Assembly (NCBI GenBank): GCA_910592205.1
Contig: CAJVPJ010000737.1
Location: 1 to 17,751 of the forward strand
Direction: 5' to 3'
Length of the DNA stretch: 17,751 nt
From: Paraglomus occultum
Lineage: Eukaryota; Glomeromycota; Glomeromycetes; Paraglomerales; Paraglomeraceae
This document shows, piece after piece, positions 1 to 11,044 of the stretch. Numbering within the stretch: position 1 is the first letter of the stretch; the number at the start of each line of letters is the position of its first letter. A program made the translations under genes and the position numbers. The notes beneath the pieces are model-generated. The model saw nothing but the letters and a program-made list of their open reading frames with translations, was not told the DNA's origin and searched no databases.

Positions 1-1690
1 TGACTAAATAGCCTCCGTGTGTAATAATAACTTTATTCAATAAACGCGACAGTTTTTGGTAACATTTATTACTTGTAAAACGTGCTTGAGCATATAATTG
101 ACAATTTTGTTAAACACTAATATCTTTTTTTCTCTCCAATTTAGCCTTAACTAAAAGTTTTTTAGTAACTTTTTCGCTTTTTGTTTTTTACAAGCCGTTC
201 CGAGAACGTTAGCACGTGCCACATACTGTATTTCTCCGAATAAAGCATCCCCTGAGCAAAGTGTCCTTCAGTAAATACCCAGGTCCCTTTAGAATAGATC
301 AACACTATCGATTGAACTGACCGTCACAATATCGCTTTTGATATCTTAAGTTACCCTACAAACAGAATGCGTCTGCAATAAGAAATTTTTATTTTCGAAG
401 GACCACGGGGAGCAACAAAACAAACCCCCAAGTTTCTGATCAGTTAATGACGAAAAGATAATACAGTATTATTATCAATAGCAAACTTTGGATTTCATCA
501 AAGTGACAAATGCCTGCTGCCCTTTTAAAAAATTGGTATACAATGTTAATCGCAAAATTAACTGTAGATATTGCTAAAAAATTACACATAGTAGAGGATG
601 TGTGTGTCTCTTTGACCAATATTAGTATATTATATAATGGATCAATCCATTTTGGAGCGTTGAGATAGCTCTATTGATTGATTCAAATTCGGTTGCGACT
701 CTGCCAAAATTGTTATGGTAGTTTTGAAGAACTTGTTTGATTCATTGAGTCTTGCAATAGAAATATTAGGCAACGTAAAGGTTTTTTGATCCTCTGCAAC
801 AAAATTTCGTCACGTGAGGTAAATTTGGCATCGCGAGTGGCGAGTTCAGAGTATTACGAGTTCAGACTTCTTGGACAAGTTGTTGTTTGCTGACTTGTGT
901 TACATACCAGATACCAGCAAAAACCAAGAGAAGACTGCATTCAATTACTATGATTTGTCTATGTTATGAAACATCGTTTATATTTTTTGGGTATGTGGCC
1001 ACAAGAAAAAATAAATTAGCGAATGGAACGCGCAACCAATTCACTGCCAATTCTGTTGATTGCACATTTCTTGTTCGTTAAATTGAAGTTGAATTGTTGG
1101 GCAAAGATTCTGATTGGGTGCATTGGAGACCTACTTTATTCTGGGTGATTTGTTTCCTTTGATTATTGTAGGCTGCAAAGTTCCCTCAAGAGCAAATATT
1201 CAACGGTTGGCCCTTAAGCATTGGTAAAGTAATCTCAGCATGTTTGAAGAAAAAAGAACTTCCTATAATGCGCATCTCCATAGGTAATAGGGTGATAACA
1301 AGTAATTTGAAACTACAACCACAAGCTTGCAATAGAAAGACTCGTCAATCACTCGAAACTTCCCAATGAGTTAGCTATCAAACAAATAACGTTACCAGGC
1401 CAGTTCACATTGATGCTAAATCACTAAGAACAGCTCCCAGTTTATAAATAATCCGACGAACTAAAGCTATAAACCGCTGAACTAGTACGCAGATGGAATT
1501 ATATAAATAGAGTGAACCCTCTAATCCACCCTAACTAATCGTTATTCTGTCGATTATTAATGCATGGAAATTGTCCACAACATAATTTATTCTCACATTA
1601 TAAGTCGAGTAATTACATCTACCAATATTTAGTCTCACACCTTTGTCCTCCATCTTGCCTCGCCCCTTCAACTCATTCTACACAATTTTC
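1..1690. other. Spacer without a recognised gene
   Basis: AT-rich sequence downstream of RPS4. The open stretches in it (for example 887-1081 on + and 1172-1369 on +) match no family I know and show no consistent chain of exons. Two CACGTG cores lie at about 213-218 and 811-816. I see no tRNA-like T-arm and no long repeat. The part nearest 1690 should be the RPS4 3' untranslated region and terminator. Confidence 0.5.
1586..1591 (-). terminator. Candidate poly(A) signal of RPS4
   Basis: Reads AATAAA on the minus strand, about 100 nt past the RPS4 stop codon at 1691-1693. That is a normal distance for a eukaryotic cleavage signal. The hexamer is common by chance in AT-rich DNA, so position is the only support. 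Confidence 0.4.
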
Positions 1691-3163
1691 CTAATGTGAA
1701 GAAGTCGCTGCCTGCGCAGCCGCACGACGTTTGTCTCTTTCTTCAGCAATACTCAGTTTCACACCCTTGCCTCTTGGCAAGCTAACGTACGATCTCGATC
1801 CTTCACCAATGACGAAAACGTTGCCAATACGGGTAGCGAATTGATGACCTGCTGTATCTTTTAAATGTATAAGATCGAACCCTCCAATATGACGTTCTAA
1901 AAAAAGCAAAACTTTTATAAGATTTCTGGACGACGAACTTTCTTGCATAAGCTGAACAATTCCCATATCGTTCCATGATAAAGTATTCTTAAATTTCTCT
2001 CATACCTCTATGTTCAATAACTCCTACCCTTCCCATGTTACGTCCACCAGTGACCATGGCAAGATTTCCGACATCAAATTTAATAGTATCGGTGACTTTA
2101 CTGCTTTCTAAATCCACCTTTATCGTGTCGTTGACACTGATTTTTGGATCAGGATAACGATACGTGCGTCCGTCATGAGTAACCATAAACGGGATGCCTT
2201 TTTTGCCGACTTGAACACGCTTAACCTTGGCGAGTTTGTATTTAGCCTCATCATCGGTAATTCTGTGGATTGTAAAGCGGCCCTTGGTGTCGTAGATTAA
2301 GCGAAAATTCTCGGCTGTCTTCTCGATTGTGATGACGTCTACGAAGAAGAGATCGTTAGTAACGGTATTGTCGACTTTAAAACTAAAAAGAAAAAGGTAT
2401 ATTATAACGATGACACATAGAAGTATACTATTTGATTTGGCAAAAATCTAACTTGCATAATCAAATTCCTTAGCCAGATTCATTATTTGACATTGACAAT
2501 TACCCATAAATCCAGCAGGGAAAGTTGGATCAGTTCGAACTTTTCCATCGACTTTGATCAGTCTTTGCATTACGATAGACATGACTTCCTTCTTATTTAA
2601 CGCGTATTTCAGCCGATTTCTCAGAAAAATAACCAGTGGCAAACACTCACGGAGCTTATGTGGACCAGGAGATGGTCGAGGTGCCTGTTAGAGTACGTTG
2701 AAAAAAAAATCAAACAATAATTAGACAATGTGAGCAAAAAATGGCAATTAACGAGAAGATAGAAAAACTTACATAAGTCCCTGTGAGCTTGTCCAACATC
2801 CAGTGTGATGGGGCATTGAGCCGTTTCAAGTGTTTCCTGGGCCCGCGTGCCTATCTCACAAGAATTACAAGAGAATTATGAGAATTCTGCTTGACATGCA
2901 CTCTTCGAAATAACAGGTCTCAGACTGCCTTGACAACATGGATACTTCCGCCCCCACAAACCTGTCTGATCTCTTCCGATCGCACTTATCTAGCCTAACT
3001 TGCTTATATATCTGCCTTAGACTATAATCACTACATTTATGCAACCATCGCATCCACCCTCAATATTTATCATCCATCCATATCTATCTTTCGCTTCTAC
3101 CTCCGTCGAACACTATCTTCCCGCACAGTTGCTTCAATTTCTTGATCATTCTCTACTTACCAT
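1691..3163 (-). CDS. RPS4: 40S ribosomal protein eS4 (RPS4), 5 exons, 266 aa
   Basis: Structural protein of the small ribosomal subunit in the cytoplasm. Exons, in coding order: 3161-3163, 2773-2850, 2504-2684, 2006-2338, 1691-1896; they sum to 801 nt with consistent phases. Exon 1 is only the ATG, followed by the strong donor GTAAGT; exon 2 opens with [20 protein letters not shown], the classic eS4 N-terminus. Further landmarks are [15 protein letters not shown] (about residues 30-44), the S4-type RNA-binding part with [19 protein letters not shown] (about 71-89), YRYPDP, the KOW-like [19 protein letters not shown] (about 183-201), and the C-terminal [20 protein letters not shown]. Length matches the family (about 260-265 aa). 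Introns are 310, 88, 165 and 109 nt. It is divergent from RPN1 and shares its promoter. Family assignment is certain; the lone-ATG exon is inferred from the perfect donor and the missing Met in exon 2. Confidence 0.96.
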
Positions 3164-3413
3164 GATCAGCCTTTATATCAGCGAAAAAAAGCCAATGGGG
3201 CGAAGAAGGAAGAACATCGAGTCACGTTTTGAAGTGTTTTATAGTTTGCAGAAAAAAATTTCACAAAGTGTGACGTAACCGACGTACACGACATCAACTG
3301 CTTACGCATTCAATTGGCTTTTTCACACCAACGATTTTTCGGATCGACTAAGTCTTCGATATTTGTTGAGATTACCTATCTGGTTTTATTAGTTGTCAGG
3401 GAACTCGCAAAAA
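3164..3413. promoter_or_regulatory. Shared divergent promoter of RPS4 and RPN1
   Basis: Only 250 bp separate the two start codons, so both 5' untranslated regions and promoters must fit here. Visible elements are CCAAT at 3192-3196, an inverted CCAAT (ATTGG) at 3313-3317, and the ATF/CREB-type octamer TGACGTAA at 3271-3278, followed at once by a second ACGT core (GACGTAC). The elements are near the middle and could serve both directions. No consensus proteasome element for yeast Rpn4 was seen. Motif function is inferred from known binding sites only. Confidence 0.6.
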
Positions 3414-6400
3414 ATGGCTCGAGATACTGCAACGAACGCCAGCTCAACAGAGGACGCAAATGATAAATTGAAAGACAAAACTAGCGGGAAAAACAAGGAC
3501 GAGAAAGATAAGAAAGACGAGGTGGAAGAGTTGGTATGTCTGGGAAGGGCATTATCGTGGTTATTTGCCAGAACAGTCTCGGTTTAATCTAGTAGAAGTA
3601 CTAGATTAATACACTGATCGGGCACATAAATAATTACACTCAACGCGTAAATTTTGATTCGGTTTTTTTAAACCGCATTCGTGGGCAAATGCTAGTCATG
3701 ACATACGACAACATTGATGTCTCATCGAATTTATCTCAATTCAACTGAAAACGTAGTCTGAAGAAGATCAACAATTGAAGAATGAACTGGAGATGCTGGT
3801 CGAACGTTTGAAGGTTGGTATTCCTGTGCGAGCTTGTAGAGGCGATTATTCTATACGCCCGGCCATTTGTTTCTTGACGACTTTCTTATGATCATTTTCG
3901 AATTCAACTTTTTTTTTGTCTCAACATAATTCCTATTCGTTTCTACCGATTACTTCAGGAACCTGATATATCCCTGCACAACCCGGCCCTAGAATCACTT
4001 CGTACGCTTATTCGGACATCGACAAGTTCGATGACATCGGTTCCGAAACCATTGAAATTCTTACGACCGCATTATGCAACTATGGCAGAGATATATGAAA
4101 ATTGGATTGACTCTGAAAATAAGGTAATCAGGTGTGTTGGAGACAGAAATTACACGTAAAAAGAATGTATGAAAAAGAATATTATATATTACGTTGGCAT
4201 ATTTGTGGGACGTACATAAAGATCATGAATACAGGGAATTTTTCATATTAGTCGAATTTAAGTTAATATCCCGTTCGATACGTATTGTAGAATCGTCTTG
4301 CCGATATTTTATCAGTTCTGGCAATGACTTACGATGAAGGCAAGCGCGATTCACTTAAATACCGTCTTCAAGGATCCAATGAAAATCCCGGATCGTGGGG
4401 ACACGAATATGTTCGGTAAGTATTGTGGCTGTATCTATAAACTGTTATGTCCCAATAACATGATGTTTATTCCTTCTTCAAAATGGGGGTGTTTTTCTAA
4501 ATCATTATATGATAGTTAATTCCTGTCCACTTTTCAATCTTAAAGCCATTTGTCAACCGAAATTGGTCAAGAATACGTATACCGTACGGTAAATGGGGAT
4601 TCACCGTCAACCGACGATTTAATGAATCTTGCATTGGATATTGTCCCCTTTTTCCTACAGCACAATGCTGAAGCCGATGCTGTTGATCTGTTGCTAGAAC
4701 TTGAAGCGATAGATAAATTGCCTCAGTTTGTTGACAGTGATACATATGTGCGTGTATGTCTGTATATGGTCAGGTATGGTTAATCTACGCTTGCAATTTT
4801 TTTCTTGTCTCATTTTGGTTCAAGTCCGCACATTAAATTGAATTAATCTACTTTCTAACCCTTAGTTGTGTTAATTTGTTGGGCCCACCGGACGATGAGC
4901 ATTTCTTGAGAACGGCACATTCTATTTATTTCAAACTTGAAAAATATTCTGAAGCAATGAGTCTTGCTATTCGGCTTAGAGATGATGATCTCATAAGGGA
5001 GGATTTTGAAGCAGCCGGGATGAAAGATGCGTAAGTGAAGACGCGCTTGCTTTTTTGGGAGTTGGAATGTTCGATTTTGCAAGGTATTATTACTAATTTA
5101 TATTTGCATTTAGTTTATTACAGAAGCAGCTTGCGTTTCATCTTGCCAGACAGCAAATTTCACTACCAATTGAGGATGAAGAAATAGAAGCAATATTAAA
5201 TAATAATCATTTGTCTAAGCATTTTATTGCCCTGGCGAAAGAATTAGATGTTTTGGAACCGAAGTCACCTGAAGATATTTATAAAAGTCATTTGGAAAAT
5301 ATCCGTAAGTGATATTCGTATGCATTCTTAGAACGCAATTGCACTTACCCTGTTGATGAATAATAACTCAATTTACTTGCATGACTAGGGCCCGGATTTA
5401 CGAGCGGCAATGTTGACTCTGCTCGTCAGAATCTTTCATCAACTTTTGTTAATGCCTTTGTGAATGCTGGTTTTGGAACTGACAAGTTAGTTACCATAAA
5501 GGAAGGACATCACTGGATGTATAAGAACAAAGACCACGGTAACTATTATTCGAAACCAAGTAACAAAGACAACTGATAATGGAATATGACATACATTTGG
5601 TATTGTATGATTTATTTAATACAAAAGGAAGATTAAGCGCTGCTGCTTCTATTGGTATGATAATGCTTTGGGACGTGGAGACGGCACTCAATGTCATCGC
5701 CGATTATCAAACGTCAGAAGACTATCACGTCAAGGTAACTATTATTTGCTCACCGTGATAATATCCAAATTATGTAAGGTTTCATATTCAGCCATTCTGA
5801 ATATCTATTGTTCTACATATAGGCGGGCGCCAATTTAGCAATTGGACTCGTAAATGCAGGAATCCGCAGTGAAATTGATCCTGCAAAAGCTTTGTTGTCA
5901 GAAACAATTGAAGATAGTAAGCAACGAGATATCGTGCGTATATCCGCTGTTGTGGGGTGAGTCGTACGATATGGTGATGTTTTTGTGTTTTCTAGATGAA
6001 CAAATAGGATTCACATCTATTTTTTCATTCTTTTCTACTACAGTCTCGGGTTAGCTTACGCTAACTCACATCGTGAGGATGTACAAGCTCTACTTCTTCC
6101 ACTAGTTCTTGATAAAAACGTAAAATTGGAAATAGCGTCTCTGGCTGCCTTGTCACTAGGTTTAATTTCCGTTGGAGATTGTAATGGCGATATTGGTAGT
6201 GCGATTGTTCAGGCTATGATGGAGCGTGATAAGGGACAATTGAAGGATACCTGGGGCCGGTTCTTGGGACTTGGTCTTGCACTGTTATATCTTGGTGAGT
6301 GATGAGGAATGCAAATTATCATGGAGAGCAGATGAGGAGAATTTGTTCAAGATTGCTAAGAAAAAGAAGAAAGAATCGACAATTATTAGCCTCATTCATG

Positions 6401-7965
6401 ATAAATGCTAGAATACTGTCAATATATATGTATTTAATATATAAATATTTATAATTATGCGTGATATAGGGAAACAAGAACAGGCCGAAACAGTGTTGGA
6501 AACACTAAAGGCTATTGATCATCCATTGGGTAAACAAGTCGGAGTGCTGGTTGAAATTTGTTCATATGCAGGTTTGTAGTCGATCCTCTGATTATGTTAG
6601 CTTGACTAGTCATTTGTTCTCATACATCTTGTTGCTATCGATTTTGTGCATAGGAACTGGCAATGTATTGAAAGTACAGAAAATGCTTCATATATGTAAT
6701 GATCATTTGGATAAAGAGAAGGAAGAAGATTTACATCAAGCTTTTGCTGTTCTCGGAGTTGCATTAATAGCTGTTGGTGAAGATGTTGGGGCTGAAATGT
6801 CATTGCGAACATTTAATCATTTGGTAGGTACAATATCAATCGATCGTTACGATTAGGTACAAAATTGGCATATTGCTGCGTTATTGATTATCATGATGCC
6901 CGAGTTTCTAACTTATTATTTCCAGTTGTATAATAGCTTGTTCATTAACGTTCGCTTATATATTGTATAACGATTTATTTTTCTTTGACTCTAGATGCAT
7001 TATGGCGAACCGGTGATTCGTCGGACAGTTCCATTAGCACTCGGTCTACTGTGCGCCTCAAATCCGCTACTCAACGTTCTCGAAACGCTCAGTAAGCACT
7101 CTCATGATAACGACGCTGACGTTGCAATTAACGCTATCTTCGCTATGGGCCTCGTTGGTGCCGGAACAAACAACGCAAGACTCGCACAGATGTTGAGACA
7201 GTTGGCGAGTTATTATCATAAGGAGCCTAATTGTCTGTTCATGGTTCGGATCGCACAGGTATTGTATGACATATATTAAACTGCGAACATAATTTAACTC
7301 TCAGATTGTGTTCGGGATGTTCTCTATATTTACAAAAATGTCTTTTTGCATAGGGATTACTGCACATGGGGAAGGGTACGATATCAATTAATCCATTCCA
7401 TTCTGATCGCCAACTGATGTCACCCGCTGGAATGGCTGGTATATTAGCAACGTTAATCGCGTTTACTGACGCTAAGAAACGTTAGTATTATAAGAAACTC
7501 AGCAAGCTCGTTTATTATAACATACGTTGTTTATGACCTTAAGCGCGTCTTTCTCCATTTTATTTCAGTAATTCTCGACAAGTATCACTGGTTCCTCTAT
7601 TTCCTCGTGACAGCAATGTACCCCCGGTTCCTAATCACCCTTGACGAAAACCTCGAAAGCCTTCCAGTCACTGTGCGTGTTGGACAAGCTGTGGATGTGG
7701 TCGGTCAGGCAGGACGACCAAAGACAATTACGGGATTCCAGACACATTCGACACCCGTATTGCTGGCGCATTCTGAGCGAGCAGAATTGGCTACGGAAGA
7801 ATGTAAGTATTTATAGAGTGGAACATGATTGCTTACATGCGTATAATGGATAATAATTTGTTGACGAATTTGATATAATTTGTAGACATTTCACTCTCAC
7901 ATGTCTTGGAAGGTTTTGTGTTGTTGAGGAAGAATCCGGATTTTATGGAAGAAGATAGAGATTAG
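3414..7965 (+). CDS. RPN1: 26S proteasome regulatory subunit Rpn1 (PSMD2), 17 exons, 889 aa
   Basis: Largest non-ATPase subunit of the proteasome base; it docks ubiquitin, ubiquitin-like shuttle factors and the deubiquitinase Ubp6. Exons: 3414-3533, 3757-3813, 3959-4123, 4291-4415, 4546-4773, 4866-5030, 5114-5304, 5389-5538, 5628-5734, 5823-5956, 6044-6294, 6470-6571, 6654-6823, 6995-7258, 7354-7480, 7569-7802, 7886-7965; all phases close and sum to 2670 nt. The N-terminus is a charged Lys/Asp/Glu-rich tail (1-40). Residues 115-350 hold the family's [26 protein letters not shown] and [20 protein letters not shown]. Proteasome/cyclosome repeats run from about 401 to 745 ([71 protein letters not shown]). 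The C-terminal part ends with [18 protein letters not shown]. Length is close to human PSMD2 (908 aa). The ATG at 3414 is chosen because upstream in-frame codons lack ATG. Donors are mostly GTAAGT-like; GTTGGT (exon 2) and GTTAGT (exon 15) are weaker. Confidence 0.96.
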
Positions 7966-8351
7966 AGTAAGATGGATCACAACATCATGTGTATAAAAAT
8001 TTTCCCATTCCTTTTTAAGCAAAAACCGAGTTTTGAGTTTCGACATCATTATTTAACAAATTGCGTGCTATCATGTTATTGCATCATTGCTGGATGTTAT
8101 ACACATCACTGTTCTATTGCACGAACAAGCCATGCGGATATAAAATGTTCTAAATCACAACGCCTTATTTAAGCAGGTCTATTTGTTGTTGTATTAACAT
8201 TAATGGTTTAATAACTCTAAGTTACTAACAATCAATGGGTGGGTTGAATTTGCATATATAGTTATGTACGGAAATGTAGAGGATGTTGAGATGCAGACGT
8301 GCGCATACATAGTCCATATCAGACCCATCCACCCATTGGGATGGTAAGAAT
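7966..8351. other. Convergent spacer between RPN1 and DCN1
   Basis: 386 bp between two stop codons facing each other; it must hold both 3' untranslated regions. No clear AATAAA lies in it for RPN1: the nearest plus-strand AATAAA is at 8401-8406, inside the last DCN1 exon, so the two transcripts may overlap. No gene is visible; the open frames here match no family I know. Confidence 0.5.
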
Positions 8352-10114
8352 TTATCCGTTTGATCCTGATTGTTCATTTCGCCATTCCACGTATTCATCG
8401 AATAAAACTGGCCCTGTTGTGTACAATAAACGGGTGTTATCAACTAATAACGTTCAAAGCGTATTGAATTATATGACACAATGCACGTACAAGCAGAAGT
8501 TGGATCGTAATTACTGCAATCTTCGTAGATATTGTTCACAAATGCCCATAGACTAATCCATTGGTCTTTAGTGATTACTTTTACTGGTTTCTTCCCCTAT
8601 GAAAATGAATATGTATTACTTGTTTAGCCATTTATCTCTAAGTTAAAGTTCATTACCAAATAAAATTATACATGCCTCGAGGAATTGTACAAGGTAATTG
8701 ATATGCGAATAGTTATTACTTAGCAGTAATTTCCACATTTCTATTGCAACCTGAGTAAACACAGTGAGAATGTATGGCAGCTTGCTCGGTAAATTAACTT
8801 CCAATGTAAGAAATGCTATCGATCATCTACCTCCACACTAACACTTCTTTGATTGTCTTCTTTTGAGTAGTTGAATGTGTTTCTGTAAATGTCCTTCAAT
8901 TGATCCGGATTCCTCAATGCCGCTTCGAGTTCAGGAAATTTTGATATTAGCTTGTCATTGGAATCAATACTAGCGAATTGCATGAAACAGTATGACAATA
9001 AATGAGTACGGCTAAACGTGACGTTAACATAAATGTCGTAACCGACATAATGTAATAGGTATCAAGTCATAAGACTTATCGCAATTGCTCATAACATTCA
9101 GCGAGTCAAACGGTAATCGCTTCCGTCAACTTTCTTTCCGCTTACCCCCAAACCCCGAATGCCGACGTCCACTCCCCTCGTGTTATATATCCTACACCAT
9201 GGATGATTGTTAGAATAAGACACACAATTCAATTAACTTTGCGCATTTATGCGTGACTAATAACAGTTTACCGAATTTAGATACATTCAATTTCCATGAG
9301 ATCAGTATAAGATGTACCTATTGTTAGACAAAGATAAATGTGAAATTAAGAAACTAAAGTAATAAACGTGAATATTCCCAGAGGTTCGCATACACTATCG
9401 GTACTAGTTCCAAGATCCGTGAGCCATTTTTCCACACCACTGGGACCAATTCTGTCCTCTGTGTCTTCGGAATCTACTCAGAATATCAGTTATAAAATAA
9501 TAACAGGTTGAAATCTATGAGAACAGCGTTGTGGGTACTGTACATAAAAGTAACCATGTCGTAATCGTCATATATGATTGTTGATTTCTGTTACAAATTC
9601 CTTCATTCTCGATTATGTCAGTTTTATTTACAGTCAATGAAGCTCTATATACCTCTATAAACTTCAAACCACTGAATACATCGTTCTAAAGAGAATCCAG
9701 ACGATTCCTGACAAATAAAGGATCCATATCATATATTAATATACATGTAATTCAACGCGTAATGGTTATTTAACTAATGATCACTAGGTTACATTAATAT
9801 TATAAACTTACTTCCATCTTCGGTTTACGCACTCTTAGCGAATGAATCGAATAAAAGAAAAATCAGTTATAAAGATCAATCTACCAAAACTCATCAACTC
9901 TACGATATTCACTTTCAATTCATGTTCTCTTCCACCCTTCTCACCGTTTCATATTATTAATAACAGTCTCAGCACTACTCCGCCCGTTCATAGTGCCATC
10001 CACGTCTTGACCTCGACCCTTTGTTCGACGCGCAGGGGGGTTAGTTCCAGCAGTAGTTGAGTTCTTTACACCCATGTCTTGGATACTATTAGCTCTTTTT
10101 CGCTTCGGTGGCAT
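8352..10114 (-). CDS. DCN1: DCN1-like cullin neddylation factor (DCUN1D4/5 type), 10 exons, 266 aa
   Basis: Dcn1 family proteins act with Rbx1 and Ubc12 to attach NEDD8 to cullins. Exons in coding order: 9945-10114, 9812-9833, 9653-9707, 9394-9473, 9272-9317, 9146-9191, 8831-8969, 8676-8750, 8491-8596, 8352-8413; they sum to 801 nt. The first 64 residues are basic with a nuclear-signal-like PPKRKR and no UBA domain, as in animal DCUN1D4/5. The PONY domain covers about 66-258: FSLERCIQWFEVY, RIGPSGVEKWLTDLG, HLILISWKLNVSKFGYITRG, EWTSAFG, DIYRNTFNYSKEDNQRS, MWKLLL, KVITKDQW, SNYDPTSAWPVLFDEYVEW. The acidic-patch residues that contact cullin in yeast Dcn1 (Asp-Ala-Asp) appear as D222, A246 and D252. 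Exon 2 is only 22 nt. The intron after exon 8 uses GC instead of GT. The alignment is gap-free across most exon joins, so the model is strong; the N-terminal ATG is the only one in a good position. Confidence 0.93.
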
Positions 10115-10447
10115 CAATGTAAGAGTTTTGAAGTTAGGCTGTCAGTACTACAAAAGTGTGAAAGGCAGGAAGTATGAAAGGTAAGTGGTGTGGTGTGAGA
10201 GTAAAGACAAAAGAGAAGAGAAAAAGCGAACATATTCGAAAACTTTTAACTGTGATCTGAAAAATACTATTGGTCGTACTAGGATTAGGGGTAGAACAGT
10301 GTTCCGACGCTCTCACGTAATATTCTCTTACAACGCAATAACACGTACCTTCATGTACCCTTTTTACCCTCCGTTCACCTGGTTTCAAAGCCCGCATCTT
10401 AATATATCATATGGAACATGCTTGTAACAAAACCATGCAAAATGAAT

Positions 10448-10555
10448 GGCGCCACAAAATTCAGGGTTCAATTGTGGCCGCCACACATTTACTTTATCTC
10501 ACCCCTTTTTATTTTTTATTATTGTAACGCCACACAAAGATTCTGGGGTTCAGTT
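10448..10555. repeat. Hairpin plus diverged direct copy
   Basis: GGCGCCACAA (10448-10457) pairs with TTGTGGCCGCC (10472-10482) with one bulged base, leaving a 14-nt loop. The motif GCCACA-AA-ATTC-GGGTTCA-TT at 10451-10473 recurs with small insertions at 10529-10555. The two copies are about 78 bp apart. A partial mobile element or a fast-evolving minisatellite are both possible; no coding sequence is associated. Confidence 0.6.
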
Positions 10556-10901
10556 CAACTGATGAAAGCCACGTCTTTGTAAAAGCGATGCGCACTATAC
10601 AGAGAAATGCCTGTGACTGACGAATCAACCAGTCTCCGGAAATCATGTATAAAAACTTGAACGTGCTAGTATAATCATGTTGGGACGCGAAAAAAGTTTA
10701 ATTTTACTGCTTGATCAATGTATCGTTTTTTGAAAACAAACGATATCCTGATAATCTGGTAGAAATGGCAATTACATACTATTGTGTACTTGTTATTTTC
10801 GCAGCTCCCTATTTTTTTCAGAACTCTTTAATTTCTCGGTTATTATTCTTGAAAACAAGTGCTATTTAAAGGTATGCTGATCGTCAGCGCTACACGTTGT
10901 A

Positions 10902-11044
10902 ACCGAGGACGTGACCTACTCTCGGAGTTAACAAGGTGTCACCTGCTCCAGTGTGGTCGCAATCCGCGTATGAGCGCTCTGTAACTGTACCGAGGACGTA
11001 ACCTGCTCCCGGAGTTAACAGGGTGTCACCTGCTCCAGCGTGGT
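10902..11044. repeat. Two 56-bp direct repeats, 87-bp period
   Basis: Copy 1 is 10902-10957 and copy 2 is 10989-11044. They match at 51 of 56 positions and all five differences are transitions. Each copy itself holds two versions of a 12-mer of the form GTNACCTGCTCC, starting at 10911, 10938, 10998 and 11025, with spacings of 27, 60 and 27 bp. A looser match (AGCGCT) extends the unit upstream of both copies. It reads as a short nested tandem duplication; function is unknown. Confidence 0.85.

Noticed and set aside
2851-3160. snoRNA inside RPS4 intron 1
   Set aside because: A CTGA D-box is present but there is no proper RUGAUGA C-box at a suitable spacing and no terminal stem.
6295-6469. C/D snoRNA in RPN1 intron 11 (GTGATGA near the donor)
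   Set aside because: The motif overlaps the 5' splice site region, and no D-box or closing stem was found.
7641-7853. Second plus-strand frame of 70 aa overlapping RPN1
   Set aside because: A shadow in another frame of RPN1 exon 16, with no family features.
10134-10427. Overlapping open frames on both strands upstream of DCN1
   Set aside because: They lie in the DCN1 promoter and 5' region, lack splice partners and resemble no protein.
10440-10500. tRNA suspected from GGTTCAA
   Set aside because: No acceptor, D or anticodon arms fit around it; the sequence belongs to the hairpin repeat.
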